From Whalleya microplaca (lineage: Eukaryota; Ascomycota; Sordariomycetes; Xylariales; Xylariaceae): a stretch of 64,000 bases of DNA. This document shows, in pieces, positions 32,158-43,628 of this stretch (positions within the stretch are counted from its first letter, which is position 1; every line of letters begins with the position of its first letter). The notes under the pieces were generated by a model. That model did no database searches. It saw only the letters and a program-made list of their open reading frames with translations, and was not told the origin of the DNA. A program made the position numbers and the translations under genes. The DNA lies in contig MU385752.1 in the NCBI GenBank assembly GCA_022497155.1, positions 404,338 to 468,337 of the forward strand, read 5' to 3'.

Positions 32158-33148
32158 CTAAGGACAAGTATATGGTCCAGCATTCTCAGGGGCTAGGCCG
32201 CCAAAATCCGTGCTGCGACTAACCTGATCCCACTCTTCGCATATTGCCAGGCTATCCTTACATTTCCCACGTATATATTCCAGCATGTCTGTGCCTAGTG
32301 GAACTCTCTCCGGTATTGGCTTGTCTTTCGACATGCCTTCCCCTTTGACCACGTCGACCATGGTTTTCACGCCTTTCTTCGGATCTCCAGGTTGTTTCAT
32401 GTCCAGGTCGTCTATGATACCGTAGAACTGTTGCATCACACCTGCATAGTCCTGTATAGTACGTGGGCTGTATTTGATTCGCTCCGGGCTTAGGATAGGG
32501 GTTTTGAAGTTCCCGGCGTCAAAAATAATAGTCTGGATACCAAATTCGGCGACCTCTCCTCTGATACACTCAGCTACACCTACACCCACGCTTTCAGTTA
32601 CGTACTGCAATTTTAAAACGATCTGCGACCTACCTTCAAGTGCGAACTTTGCTGCAACATAGGGGCTGGCCCCCGGAACTCCTCTCCATCCTAGCGGAGA
32701 GCCCAGAAACGCAATACATCCGGACCTCTGCTTCCGAAGATATGGCAAGACGGCTCTGGTCATCTTCAGAACACCGAAGAAGTTGACCTCAAATTGCGAC
32801 TTGAAATTTTCATCCCTGTCGAACTCTTAGCGGGTGATATCAACACAATCGGCAGCCTCACGTCACTTCCTCCGCCACGCCGGCTTCGAAGTATCCTGCG
32901 CCGTTGACAAGAACATCGATACGCTCAAATCTTCCGGCTGCTTCTTTCACTTTACTGTTCAGTTCCTCCTGCGTGGCAGTGACGTCGAGGTCCATCGTGT
33001 GAGCGCCAATATCGCTGAGATGTTTAAGGCGCGAGGCTCCACCCCTAGCAGTCGCAACGACGCGATCACCACGCTCCAGCACTTCGCGGACGAAGCACTC
33101 GCCCAATCCAGAGGAGCAGCCAGTGATTAACCAAACGAGAGGAGCCAT
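32158..33148 (-). CDS. Short-chain dehydrogenase/reductase
   Basis: Three exons, 33148-32867, 32823-32634 and 32573-32158, encode 295 residues. Intron 1 (32824-32866, 43 nt) uses a weak GTGACG donor and AG acceptor; intron 2 (32574-32633, 60 nt) has GTAGGT and TAG. The frame closes exactly over both. It is a classical SDR: the cofactor loop is TGCSSGLG (residues 9-16), LDVT binds the adenine ring, VNGAG replaces the usual NNAG, the catalytic serine lies in FLGSPLG, and the active site is SPYVAAKFALE (Tyr-xxx-Lys). The ending resembles fungal oxidoreductases that follow the active site with a GNFKTP motif. Cofactor is probably NADP given the ARGG following the second strand. Substrate is unknown. 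The small intron 1 is the least certain part of the model. Confidence 0.85.
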
Positions 33149-34269
33149 TGTAGATTTGAGTAAAAGTGACGACTAGAGTTAGGAAAAGACTACAAACAGG
33201 TGGCGGTATTCGGGCAGGGGTTTTTTATTTACCTTCGGGGTGGATGACTAGCAGATGGGGCTGCGGCCGGGGGTGGCAATACATGGGGGCATGGAAGGTT
33301 GCGGCGTCGTACCTACATACGTGTACGTACGCAGTATGTACATAAGGTGCTCAGGGATTAGTGTAACGGTTCAGCCCGTTCTCCCGGCAGCCCGGTAACC
33401 CGGTGCGGGTGGAGCACAGCCAACGTTCCATCATTTTTCTGGGCCATCTGCATGGCCAGGGGGAGGGGTGACAAGAACTTAACGTCTGTCCAAGTAAGTG
33501 CGAAATAATCCATACTCCGTAGCGACATGGCAATCACAGCCTCTCGTTCGAGTTTATAATAGCTTTGGACCAATTCAAAAAGGTGCCCAGTTCGTGCTTA
33601 TGTCAATACACTGTACATACTAGAAGAGACTTGTTAGGGGTGAGTGTCTCGACCCGCGCAGCCGTGCTATGATAAAATGTATTTCTCGATTGAGTAAGCC
33701 ATTGATATGCATACAGTAGACATCGTCATATTATAACGAAACGATGGTATCAAGGAATATACCAGTAACAAAAAGCTACGCATAGCATGTAATCAAACGC
33801 CAAGACCGTATGGTACATTCAAGCTCTTTATATTGAAGATGCCAATAAATCCATTGCCGTCTTCCTGTAGGCGGCATTCATGTTGTGGCACAGCGATGCA
33901 TGCGCGGTTACAGTTGCATCTCTCCCGTCCCATGGATTGTCAGCGCATACTTGAGTTTCTAGTGTGCCTTAGGATGCATGTAGTAACTGTCCCCTCTCCA
34001 ATACAGCGAACCGCCCGTGTCCCCTCCCGGCACTATAGACGCCTTAATTCCAACCAAACTACTGGGCCCATGCAGGCGGTTGCATGCCCAGCCTTCTCTT
34101 CTTGGCCTCTTCTCTCTTGAGCTACCTAGATATGCTTGGCCTGCTCGCTCCGCGAGTTCTTAAGGAGACCTACAGCACCTTAAGATGCAGCTCGCCAACA
34201 TAAACTTTACATCGCTTAGGTTCTACCTAGAATTCTGTCACATTGCCCATTTCTTTTCCATTTGCGAAG
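33149..34269. other. Intergenic, no supported gene
   Basis: About 1.1 kb between divergent genes, probably containing both promoters. A stretch at about 33,310-33,345 is rich in TACGTAC/GTACGTA words and partly palindromic. No gene is recognised. Confidence 0.5.
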
Positions 34270-35628
34270 ATGCCCTGGAAAAACGTTGGCCTCAGGCGAT
34301 ATGAAAGACCGCTTGACAACTCAGAGAAGCTTCTCAGTCGAGTGGCAGACCTGTTTACCGAGTACAATAGAGAGCATTGGGCCGTGAACGTAGTGGCACG
34401 ACTCCAATTTGGAGAACTCGAAGAATATCAATTGATCAATGCTCTCCGTACGGCCTGGATTCAAAATCGTTACCATCACCCGTTCATTGCAGCAACCCTC
34501 GAAGGAGAAAACCATGTGTACGTAGTTCCAGACCAGCAAGAGATAGACACATGGGTATCCGAATCCTTCTTCGTTCACAAGAGCGAAACCTCACAGCACT
34601 TCATGAGAAGAGCCAAATGGGCTAAGTACTCCTCGTTTCACTTCTTCCCCGCAAGCTGCGAAATCTTAATGCGTACGCATCATTGGCAAATCGATGGAAT
34701 GGGAGCCATTTACCTACTCGACCAATATCTCGGAATTTTCTCCACGGCTGAGCATCTGCCGACTTTTGGTGACGAATGGAGACGTCTGCCTCCAGGTCAC
34801 GCCGAAGCTGCACCGCTGCCAACTGAATTATCAGAGGGAAGCCAGGACGCCGCGCAAAGAATGGCGCAAAGAAATCCATTCAGTGGAAGAACATCTATCG
34901 GTCTCGAGATGACCCCACGCGAGCCAGGTGGGACTCGGTGCTCAACGTTGGTCTTCGACTGCATGACACTTGAAGCCATTGTCAAGGCATGCAGGGAAGC
35001 TGGATTTAGTGTCACGTCTGCCATACATGCCGCCATGATCGTTGCCACCCAAGAGATGGCTACAAATTCCCATCCAGCAACCAACTTCACCTCGGTAGCT
35101 TTTTACGACCACCGTGCATACCTACAGAGTCCATACAATGACCCGCGAGCTTGGCCTATGTGCTGTTGGATGCTTGGCTTGCCGTTCTCGCTTCCCCGCG
35201 CCGACTTCATCACCCATGCCAAGGCTCTGCAGAAAATCTACAAACTGCCTTTAGCCTTGGATCGATGCGCTGAGCTCAAATATTACGATATTTACGTCGA
35301 GAAACTAGTCGAAGCTTTAGGACAGCCTCCTCCATCAGACGCACCCCCGCTTACCCAGCCGCAGCTCAGCAGCCTTGGCGTGATTGATGGCAAAGTGCAA
35401 CACTCATACTCGGGCAATCAGCCTGTATCAGTAGATCACGTCGAGCCTTATCTAGATCAAATGACCACTCCGTTTTTAGTCTTCCAGTGGTCGTGGCGGG
35501 GAAGGTTGTTTATCAATGTCTGTTCCAATGAAAATTACTATGAAAGCGAATATGTGGAGAAATACTTGGCTACAGTCAAAGAAAATTTGCTCGCAGGATT
35601 AAAACTGATCGATTCTATTCCGAGATAG
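34270..35628 (+). CDS. HHxxxDG acyltransferase, trichothecene-acetyltransferase-like
   Basis: A single exon of 452 residues. The open frame starts with TTG at 34243, so the first ATG at 34270 is used (MPWKNVGLRRYERPLDNSEK). The motif THHWQIDGMGAIYLLD contains HHxxxDG, the catalytic signature of CoA-dependent acyltransferases and NRPS condensation domains; the second histidine acts as general base. The start, the block REHWAVNVVARLQFG and the C-terminal PFLVFQWSWRGRLFINVCSN resemble a fungal family that includes trichothecene 15-O-acetyltransferase-like enzymes. No DFGWG motif of plant-type BAHD enzymes is seen. It probably acetylates or acylates a hydroxyl of a secondary metabolite in the cytosol. 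No polyketide synthase, terpene synthase or P450 lies nearby in the window, so it is not evidently in a metabolite cluster. Substrate is unknown. Confidence 0.75.
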   Translation: MPWKNVGLRRYERPLDNSEKLLSRVADLFTEYNREHWAVNVVARLQFGELEEYQLINALRTAWIQNRYHHPFIAATLEGENHVYVVPDQQEIDTWVSESFFVHKSETSQHFMRRAKWAKYSSFHFFPASCEILMRTHHWQIDGMGAIYLLDQYLGIFSTAEHLPTFGDEWRRLPPGHAEAAPLPTELSEGSQDAAQRMAQRNPFSGRTSIGLEMTPREPGGTRCSTLVFDCMTLEAIVKACREAGFSVTSAIHAAMIVATQEMATNSHPATNFTSVAFYDHRAYLQSPYNDPRAWPMCCWMLGLPFSLPRADFITHAKALQKIYKLPLALDRCAELKYYDIYVEKLVEALGQPPPSDAPPLTQPQLSSLGVIDGKVQHSYSGNQPVSVDHVEPYLDQMTTPFLVFQWSWRGRLFINVCSNENYYESEYVEKYLATVKENLLAGLKLIDSIPR

Positions 35629-38412
35629 GCAGGGCAGATTCATGAGACGAGCAGCTAAGATGGGGATTTGGGGGGTTGGGGAGATACTAGGACAGAAGTT
35701 ACTACAGGAATAAAGCCCAACCTGGGATGTTGATTTGAAGATACAAGACTTGCCAATGTTCGTCAGGAAAGAATGGGGAAAATAGTCACTCTGCTGATGT
35801 ACTGCAGGCGTTGGAGCTATGTTATTTTCGTCCCATATACTGATGTTACTTCTGAAAGTCGGAGTGATGTTGGGCATGCACATAAATGCATTATAGCTAG
35901 GTTATATGCACGAAGCGTAACACACAAAACAGTGTCTTGGGTATAACAGCGGGGAAACTAACACACATGTCTCTCTATTACCATCTTAAGGCATATAATC
36001 CGAAAAAGTAGAATAAGATATAACAATGATACTATACTATTTTTAACAGAAGTTACATAGCTAATAGTCAATACAAATAACCAACATTCTCCCGAAATAG
36101 GTATTCCGAATCATAAGATCTCATTTTACCAGGAATGGCGGTTATAATTGTAGTCTAACAGTGACCAGCGAGCTACGTCAACTTACTGCCACACACCTTC
36201 GTTCCGTTAACAAGGCGTGGCGGACAATAGCGTCTGGGATATCGCCACTGATAGCCAGTGGTTGGCACTATTGACTACGTTGCCGGCTTCTGTTCTCGAG
36301 GAAGTGGTTCTCATGGCTCAAAGGAAGAAGTCCTTATGGTGAATGCTCTCTCATTCTGGTTGTTGAAAAACACATATAGTCGAAGGTACGTGAAGGAAGA
36401 TCCAAATTTCTTGAATGAGCGGTTGTTCGTAATTTACTGAAGCCCCATTCAGGGTGAAAAAGAGTCCGAAATACGGATGGCGGAGATAGTATCATTGAAT
36501 CATGAATGGATGGTGCGATGCTGTAGTTGGCGACAGCATCCTGGCATTGGTCGCCGTGCAGATACTGATTTCAGCGTCTCAGATCTCAGTCTCACGCTTA
36601 AAAGAGATATGGTAGCTAGTGCGCGCAGTAGGTCATATGGAGGTATTGACAAGGCAACTATCGAAAGTTGTAGTTGGTAGTTAGGCACTGGGCCCGCGCC
36701 GCCACCGTTGAATGAGAGATGATAGAATAAGCCCCTTTCTATAGTTGGCGACCTAGCTGCCTGGCAGTCCGGTCAACCAGCTGATTATCTACCGCATTCG
36801 ATTTTTCCTTCCTTTAATGTTACCGCAGCACCTGCGACAACTGAATACACTATAATCTCGTTCATTCGAAGAATGCAATCAAGCTGATCCTTCGATCGCA
36901 TCAATCTGATAAACTGCCGTAAAGTAGCACGTTGAGCCACAGGTCCACGCCACCCTGGCCTAACAATGGGTACCTTAAATACGCCGGACTATCAGCGCAG
37001 TTTGATGTAATTATGTTAGGCCCAGTACTTATGGCTAGCGCGAATATGAGTGAGATTAGATGTATATTAGCCGATGTGTTTTCGGATCGGTCAACTTGCC
37101 TTGATATTTATGGAGATGCTGCTTTATGGCAGTTGATGAGATAGCAGGCCTCATCAATTCCTGCAGCCAATAGCACTCAGCCTGCGTTCATAATGTCTCG
37201 TCTGAGATACATGTAACGAAGATGGTTGGGTACCTACTTGATATTGAGGCTCTAGAACTATAATAGATCGACTGATCACAAGGATTTTAGCAGGTTGAAC
37301 AAGCTGCATGATTGGATACCTAGGCGCCTAGGAAGATAAGGAGAATTTGGATGCTTGAGGCTGTTAAATGCTTGTCTTGCGTGGGGCGGCTAGGGAGTCG
37401 ATAAAAAGGGGGTTAGGAAGAGGCTGGCGATCTCCCACCCTCGATGAAGTCATATTCACATTTTTATGCATGCGCATGACAGCGATTGTTATAACGCGCA
37501 ACAAGGATATAGTGTTGTGTAATTGGTAGGCTTTACACTACGAAGGTGGTGTAAAGCAGAGACCGTAACAGGGGTACTAAGAAGCAAATGTTACATGGAA
37601 ATGCACTTGATACCGGCGTGACTGGTTAAAAGAACCAACTTGCATAGAATCGGGAGGCTGTGTGCGGTAGGCTGTGAGTATGCGATATGCCTGTTGGTTC
37701 TCCCTGGTCAGGTAGGTCAACCTGCATGTGATCCGGAAAGCCGGAGAACCCTGGCTTGCACCGCCTGGAGTCCATCAGGGGATGCATGGGTCCATCACTG
37801 ATCAAGACCCAAGTCAAAGTAACAGAATATGACGTGGGCTTTACCACGCAGCCACGCAGTTCATTCTTGCGGCACTTATTATGGGACATCTACCGAACGT
37901 CCACTATCCTCCAACCTGCAGCTACCTAGTGCCATTATGTGATGAGGATGTTGATGCAATATGTGAAATAGAGGTATTTGAACGATGGTCTAAACTTACA
38001 TCCATCAGGGAACTTTAGGACTCTGATGTCCAACTTCCTACCCCAAGAGCTAAGTCCCGTCTCCTCGCCGTCCTCCTCGAGGACTCTCGACAAGTTGTGC
38101 TATCTGGAGATTTTTTCTTCCAGCTGCAAGGATCGGATGTTAAATACATGTTACCTGTGTATGTCTAAATCGCATACTACAAATGACTGCAGTTATTTAA
38201 TGAACTTAAAGGCGTACATAATTTATTTGTCGGGTGCCTTTAAATACAGACGAAGAGTAACGAGGCACGGAGAGTAACTCGTAAAAAATATATTGTTATA
38301 ATCACTAGTATACATTGATAATGGTGCATGCCTGAGCAATAATCGCGCTGCCTATATCGTTTGATCGCGTCCTACAGGTTAGCCTTGATGGCGCTGCGGA
38401 TATCGTCACCCC
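35629..38412. other. Gene-poor stretch, one possible zinc-knuckle fragment
   Basis: About 2.8 kb without a supported complete gene. An 87-codon minus-strand frame at 37626-37889 has an ATG but no recognisable feature. The plus-strand frame at 37978-38277, listed separately, contains a zinc-knuckle pattern. The CCTAGG palindrome recurs near 37,320. Confidence 0.45.
37978..38277 (+). pseudogene. Fragment with a CCHC zinc-knuckle pattern
   Basis: A plus-strand frame without a convincing ATG (the frame opens with TTG) reads CYLCMSKSHTTNDC at 38149-38190, an exact C-x2-C-x4-H-x4-C spacing. Nothing else in the 99 codons is recognised. It lies next to the frameshifted helicase-like gene on the opposite strand. 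This loosely mirrors the other locus, where the helicase-like gene is followed by a two-knuckle protein. The fragment may be a decayed relative or a chance match. Confidence 0.3.
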
Positions 38413-39344
38413 CTAGGACAGCGCATATGTCGAGAGTAGTGCGCCCGGAAGCCGCAAACCCGCCTGGCTCTTGATGCCGGCTAGGACACGCGGAGGCACA
38501 ATGCTCAGACACCCAACCACGTATTCCTGAGGGGGAGCCACCCTGAGCTTGAAGTAAATCACAAAGACACCCAGGCCATCACTCTCTTCGGCGGCTGCCT
38601 GGATGTCGAGCATTTCCATAGGGCCGAAGGTCACCTCCCGACACGACACCAGATCAAAAGGAGCGCGTCTGTCGCCCTTGCAGTAGATCATCCGGTGAAG
38701 CCAGGCCTTCGCGAGCTCCGCCTCGACGATGTCCATCTCGGCGTCGTCGAGCTGTGTGCCGGCCCCTGGATATGTCTCACCACCCTGCCCGTCCACGCGG
38801 AAAGGGCTTCCAGCGTGCGAGCCGACCCGCACGGGGCAAGCGCAGCTATGGCGTTGTCAGGATTGCCCGGCTCTGGATCCCGATTCCGTAGGGTAGCGGT
38901 ACAGTGCAGGAGACAGCCGAACGCCAACTCTCCCGTCGTGCTCGGCCGGATCTCGCTGTCTATCATGACAACGGTTCCGGGACGTCTGTCGGTGGGGTCG
39001 AACTTGTCCAGGAACTCAACATAAGAAAGAATGCAGGCACAGCCAGCAGTCATCTGCTTGCTCAGGTTCACCTTGAATCTGTCGAGCACCGCGCCTTCGG
39101 CCACGCCGAAGATCTGACCTACGTATCGAGCCAGGATGTCGGCCTCGACGTCGGTAGGCAGGACGTATAGCACTCGAACGCCAGGCTTGTTGGCATGGAC
39201 GAAGGAGAGAACGTGCACGAGTAATGTCGTGCTTTTCCCCGAAGCGTGGGGATACTGTACGTAAGCCGCAGATATTCCCGCCTGCAGAGCCGTGTGCAGA
39301 AAGTTGTCGATGTCATCTTTTCTGTCTAACCAAGATGACGCCAT
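38413..39344 (-). pseudogene. Second degenerate DEAH-helicase-like gene, frameshifted and shortened
   Basis: The first frame starts at ATG 39344 (MASSWLDRKDDIDNF); the longer open frame upstream begins with TTG. Walker A is PHASGKSTTL (residues 32-41). VVMIDSEIRPSTTGELAFG (125-143) lies where DEAHERs have motif II, so DEAH is replaced by DSEI. IAALAPCGSARTLEAL sits at motif III, without SAT. The order and spacing match the helicase-like protein at 18.4-20.6 kb: LYVLPTDVEADILARYV corresponds to AYLQSTEYQASSLHKVL, and ILSYVEFLD to LLTYAEAIDG. After about 38,790 coding sense moves to another frame (AEMDIVEAELAKAWLHRMIY) that ends at 38413. A 29-nt intron would be too short, so a small indel near 38,750-38,790 is likely. 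The product would lack the second half seen in the larger copy. Function is unknown; nucleotide binding is plausible. Confidence 0.6.
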
Positions 39345-39358
39345 GATGGAAACATCGA

Positions 39359-39400
39359 TGTTTGGTATTTGCTGTTGTATGTTTGGTACTTGCTGTTGTA
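39359..39400. repeat. Tandem 21-bp repeat, two units
   Basis: Two adjacent 21-base units (consensus begins TGTTTGGTA and ends GCTGTTGTA) differ at one base. They lie just upstream of the helicase-like gene start, in the leader or in a translated extension that would read IQQQVPN twice. Confidence 0.8.
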
Positions 39401-40019
39401 TATGTGGGGGTTCTTGGTGTGTAGGGAATATGGTGGATGTTGGTGACTGTGGTGGGAGGTGGGAGGTAAACAAAACACCTTGGTGGCCTGCAGCCTGTGA
39501 AAAAATCCCAATCTTATCAGACAAGTCAACTACATACCTCCCCTTTCACGCCTAGGATAATCCTCAAGTCCCACCATCACTTGACCAGATATATACTTTG
39601 GTGATGGTACTGTAGAAATCTCTGCTTATCCCAAGTGGTAGCTACGTGATTGTTCAGTCAGCCTAGAGGAGGATCAACAGTATTACGCTGTGCTCTTTTC
39701 TATCCAGATAGGCTAACATGATGGCATCAGGTTCCATGCGCTATGTAAGTCATCTCGACCTACAGTTTCCACCCACTAAACTCAACGATCCCAACTTTGT
39801 CTTGCATATACTCTACAAGCAGCCCATAGTAAACTGGCCTATAAAAATAGTTGTAGCCTCCTAAGCACCGTGAGGCCAGGAGACCAAGTTGTGTAGTAGC
39901 CTTAGATATGATATCTGTCACGGATTACCTCTAAAGTTCAACCAATTGCGATATCCATAACCATTAAAACAGTGTGCCACAATTCTGTCTCTGAAGCCCC
40001 CTTACCCGGGTACCTAAGA
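39401..40019. other. Intergenic, no supported gene
   Basis: About 620 bases upstream of the helicase-like pseudogene and next to the 3' end of the HET-like relic. Nothing further is recognised. Confidence 0.45.
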
Positions 40020-41930
40020 ACCACCATCAACACACCATTCTTGCTTGTTGATATGCGTACCAAATATCACCTGCTTAGATTCCTCGAGGAAAGACTTCAG
40101 CTGTTCTCGGACTGTATCCGGGTTCGTTTCCAAGCACATCCCTTACCTTGCACAGGCTCTCAACCCATAGCACTTGGCCGTTGCGCAGTTCTCCCTTCTT
40201 CCCAACTAAAGAGAAGTGCCCCATTGATCCCGTGGCTTCGGGCGGCTCATCATAATAATTGCATGGTTTTTGTTAATCCCCTCGCGAATATGCCTATCCC
40301 AAAATGATTCCCGATTTTCATGATTCTGTACGTCTATCTTGAGCCACTCGTGCATCAGCTGATTTACAGGCACCCAGAACTTCTTTTGGGACGAGTAGCC
40401 TCCATGGCAATAAAACTTTATTCCAGGGAACCGGACCAAAAGACCGTGCTTCCCAATGTTGGCTGCTTGATGTAGAGCTTCATACAGTGGATATGGATGT
40501 TCCTGTTTGACCAGGTTTGTGTATATCCATGCATCTCAGATACTCCGGTCTCCATCAATGTTGGACTGGGAAAGAATATGATACCCGCGGGGATTCCAAG
40601 GTCTGGCTGCTTATTGATTTCGTCTAGTAACCTCGCCATTTGCTTTGCAGCGAAGACATGCTTCTCCTCATTCCTGTTTTCGATCTCCTGTACTGACTCG
40701 GCGTCTAAGCCGAGTAGGGCTGAAAGAGCCAATGCCTCGTCCGAACTGCAGCCCATGTTTGGAGGATGCGGGACATCCCTTTCGGAACATCACGGCGATG
40801 CCATTCCTCCAGTCTCCATATCGCCTCGGTAAACGGACGCCCAGCCTGCGAAACGTGATGGAACTCATGGGTGAGCTCTTTTGGGCTTCATCTCTAGCCT
40901 TCAAAATTTTCAAACTCAGCCTGTGGTTCTTGAAAGCGAAAAAGACTCGGTCACACAAAACGGCCTCAAGCTCCAAATAGGAGCTTCATGTTCTTGTCGA
41001 TGGGTTTCGAGTAGCCGTGTCCTACAATCAAGCTTTTATCCCACACACTAGCAACTGCAGCCTTGGTGTAAATATTGTTGAGCTGATTGATGGCCCGAGC
41101 CTTCATATCTTCCTGCCGGAGGAAGCATAAAACATCAACCCAGAAAGGGACGTTGTTCCAACCCCGACCATTACCTGTTCCAATGACTTTGTTGAAATCT
41201 TCTTGCATTTTTCCAATTTGCATGGTAAGATGGTGCGGTTGTTTCCCTCCCGCGAGTCCCGCCCGGCGTCAACCCAACTGTGTGACAGGAAGCCGAATTT
41301 TATGTCGAGATTCTCATTCCGGAGGTCAACTCCTTAAAGCCTTATTTGAGAGCCATCAAAGATGAAAAGAGGCGTGTTTTGAACTGCGATGATATCGCTT
41401 ACGCTCTTGTCTTGATCTTCCAGTGACAGTGGATGGCCACAGCTCCCATCGCAACTGGACACGTGCAAAGCGTCTGACACCTCCCCGCGTGACTTCTTGC
41501 ACCCTCATGTCCATAGGGGCCCGGAGGTTTAAAGGAGCTTGCAAAATAGACTTCGCAGGGGTTTAGTAGCGTGGACTCCATCCTTGGAATGTGGCTTGGG
41601 CACCATTTCTCTTGCATCAATCGGCGGCAATATATGCTATGTCCCCATTGACTACTCCCAGCTACCTGCTTCTTCCAAGACTTATCGAGATCATCATCCT
41701 CTGGTTGGAAGTTCCTACTCCCACGTTGCAAGATTTGATCGAGAACCGCAATTGATAACGTGAGCTCTGGCCTGACTTTGCGGACGTTCTCCAACCTTGA
41801 TTTGCCGGGGAGATCAGTCTCGTCATGGATTCTTAGGTAAGTGCCTCTGTCTATTGGCTCGAATGAAAGATACTTAACAATAATTTCACGTATGAAAATG
41901 CTATTGTAGCTTTGATATAACGGGTTTTAG
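40020..41930 (-). pseudogene. Decayed HET-like (heterokaryon incompatibility family) gene
   Basis: The minus strand keeps most of a HET-family protein in several frames. From about 41,930 to 41,399 an open frame reads GTYLRIHDETDLPGKSRLEN, then EKWCPSHIPRMESTLLNPCE. The next piece ends AVQNTPLFIFDGSQIRL with a stop near 41,335. In another frame LSHSWVDAG leads through WNNVPFWVDVLCFLRQEDMK and NNIYTKAAVASVWDKSLIV, which match the HET-domain core (LSHxW, then the site where most members have IDxLCI/xxQD, then YxxAxxVLVWD). A further frame gives LEAVLCDRVFFAF, then SSDEALALSALLGLDAE, then GIPAGIIFFPSP, then LVRFPGIKFYCHGG. At least four frame changes and stops are needed, more than introns can explain. 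HET genes control non-self recognition and cell death on hyphal fusion. This copy is dead. Confidence 0.7.
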
Positions 41931-43298
41931 GATAGGGGTATGATTGCTTTGCTGTATAATGCTGCGCCTCATTGTCGATCCAAGCCTGGATCGTACTGTT
42001 GAGATTCTTTGCAGAGACCCTGAGTTCCATCAAAAAAACTCAGCTAAATATCGACAGAATGCCCATGCATAGAAAAACGGTACAAGCCATCGGCAATTCG
42101 CCGAAGTATACAAAATAGCATTAGATCTGGAAACAGTCAGCTAGCCGGCAACTATGCAGCCTATTACATGTATAGCGTTATTTCTGTCATCGGCAAAACA
42201 CAGCAGCTAAACCTGCGAGTTTCACACTTCAATGGTTGCTAATATTAACACAGAGGCCCTGGTTGATATAGGTCCTGGACTTACCATGGAAATCACAAAA
42301 TTAGACTTAACGATGACCGCACCAACGGACGGACGAAATGGTTAAAGTCACTATAGTTTCGTTTAAAGTCACTGTGTTGTAGCCACACTAATCATGTATA
42401 GTCAGATAAGTCAGGTACCTCCCCCCTGGTACTTGTAACTATTAAATTGATATACATTTCCTATATACTGCACCCTTACACTTGATTCTGACTTGCTACT
42501 TGGCAGACGCGGGGCAGTCTGGTCATGGGTGGTGTGGCATATGATCCTAGTGCCAGGCAGGGCAGTTGTCATGCTTATGGGACATGACATTGGCTCTCAT
42601 AGCGTCACAATGCCTCATGTCTATTTAATAGGCACCAAATGCAAAGTCTGATACGAGCGGCAACGCCGAACCGGACCAATATGGCCAATACAGCGTCTTC
42701 TGTCTCGTCAGTACAGAAATAGTGTCATCGCCTCCTCACCATTCCCAATGTTCCTTGCTGCGGCCATTACCAGTGTCAGGTTATGCTGTTGGTCAGGAGT
42801 AGAAGTGGTGCAGATGTGTCGTAGAAGTTGTCATTCCTAACTGTTTGCCGAAAGCAGCTATGTGATGACTATCTTTATAGCTATAAGTGCTGGCAAGGCC
42901 GGCATGCTTATGTAATAAAATATAACAACCAGCTACTCCGTTTACCCACCCTGGTTAATTCATCGATAGAGAAGCGATGCCGGGAACCCCTTAATACTGT
43001 TCTTGATAATATCTATGGATGCTGGAAGACCTACAATCTACCCTCCTTGATTGGCATCTACGATATCCATAAAACTGAAGAGTCCATGTTATTAGTTGGT
43101 GTTAAGCTGCATTTGTTCATGCTCATGATCCAAGGCGGTATGACAAAGGGCCGCAAATTTTTGCTCCTTGCAATTTACTTACGCGCTGTTTTTGATTGAG
43201 TTGACTAATGCTCGACTCCAATTACAGGAATGATATTTAGGGACTAAGCAAGGCAGACTTTAAGCAACTCGATTAAGGCTGATTCCCCGGGTATGGTC
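41931..43298. other. Gene-poor stretch, no supported gene
   Basis: About 1.4 kb, AT-rich in parts. A plus-strand frame of 123 codons ending at 43199 starts with TTG, has no recognisable domain and was not accepted. The GC-rich segment that follows is treated as a possible LTR. Confidence 0.4.
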
Positions 43299-43560
43299 TG
43301 TGGTCCTACTCTTAAATGGTGGTAATGCTTATGAAGTATGAAGGCAGCTTTTATATCATGCTCGGGGCCTACCGTGCCATGCCGGGAGCCTACTGAGCTC
43401 GGCCCGGCCAAGTCCCTGGCCTAGCCCGGAGCCATCCCGCCGTATATAAGGGAGCCTCCCAGCCCCTATGCTTGCCTAGGGCAAGCATCCGTCAACCACC
43501 ATCAGTACCCTCTAGATCATTATACTAGCTGTACCTAACTATCTATCTACCACTGTGACA
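43299..43560. mobile_element. Possible solo LTR
   Basis: A GC-rich segment of about 260 bases begins with TG and ends CTGTGACA, with a TATATAAG box at 43443-43450 followed by CT-rich leader-like DNA, as in LTR promoter regions. The inverted word GCTTGCC-TAG-GGCAAGC lies near 43,470-43,487 and would form a hairpin after the TATA box. No second copy is seen in the window and no matching target-site duplication was found, so the boundaries are tentative. Confidence 0.35.
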
Positions 43561-43628
43561 AGCTGTCGTTTAAAGAAATATAATGCTAGACTCTAGTTTT
43601 AAATTATTAAACTCTAGTAAAATAGTAG

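Noticed and set aside
37626..37889. 87-codon minus-strand open frame with ATG
   Set aside because: Composition is unremarkable, with no signal peptide, domain or neighbouring exon; it is kept only as a note.
42828..43199. 123-codon plus-strand open frame
   Set aside because: It starts with TTG, has no ATG at a sensible place, no recognisable domain and no splice support. A transposase fragment was considered but no motif was found.
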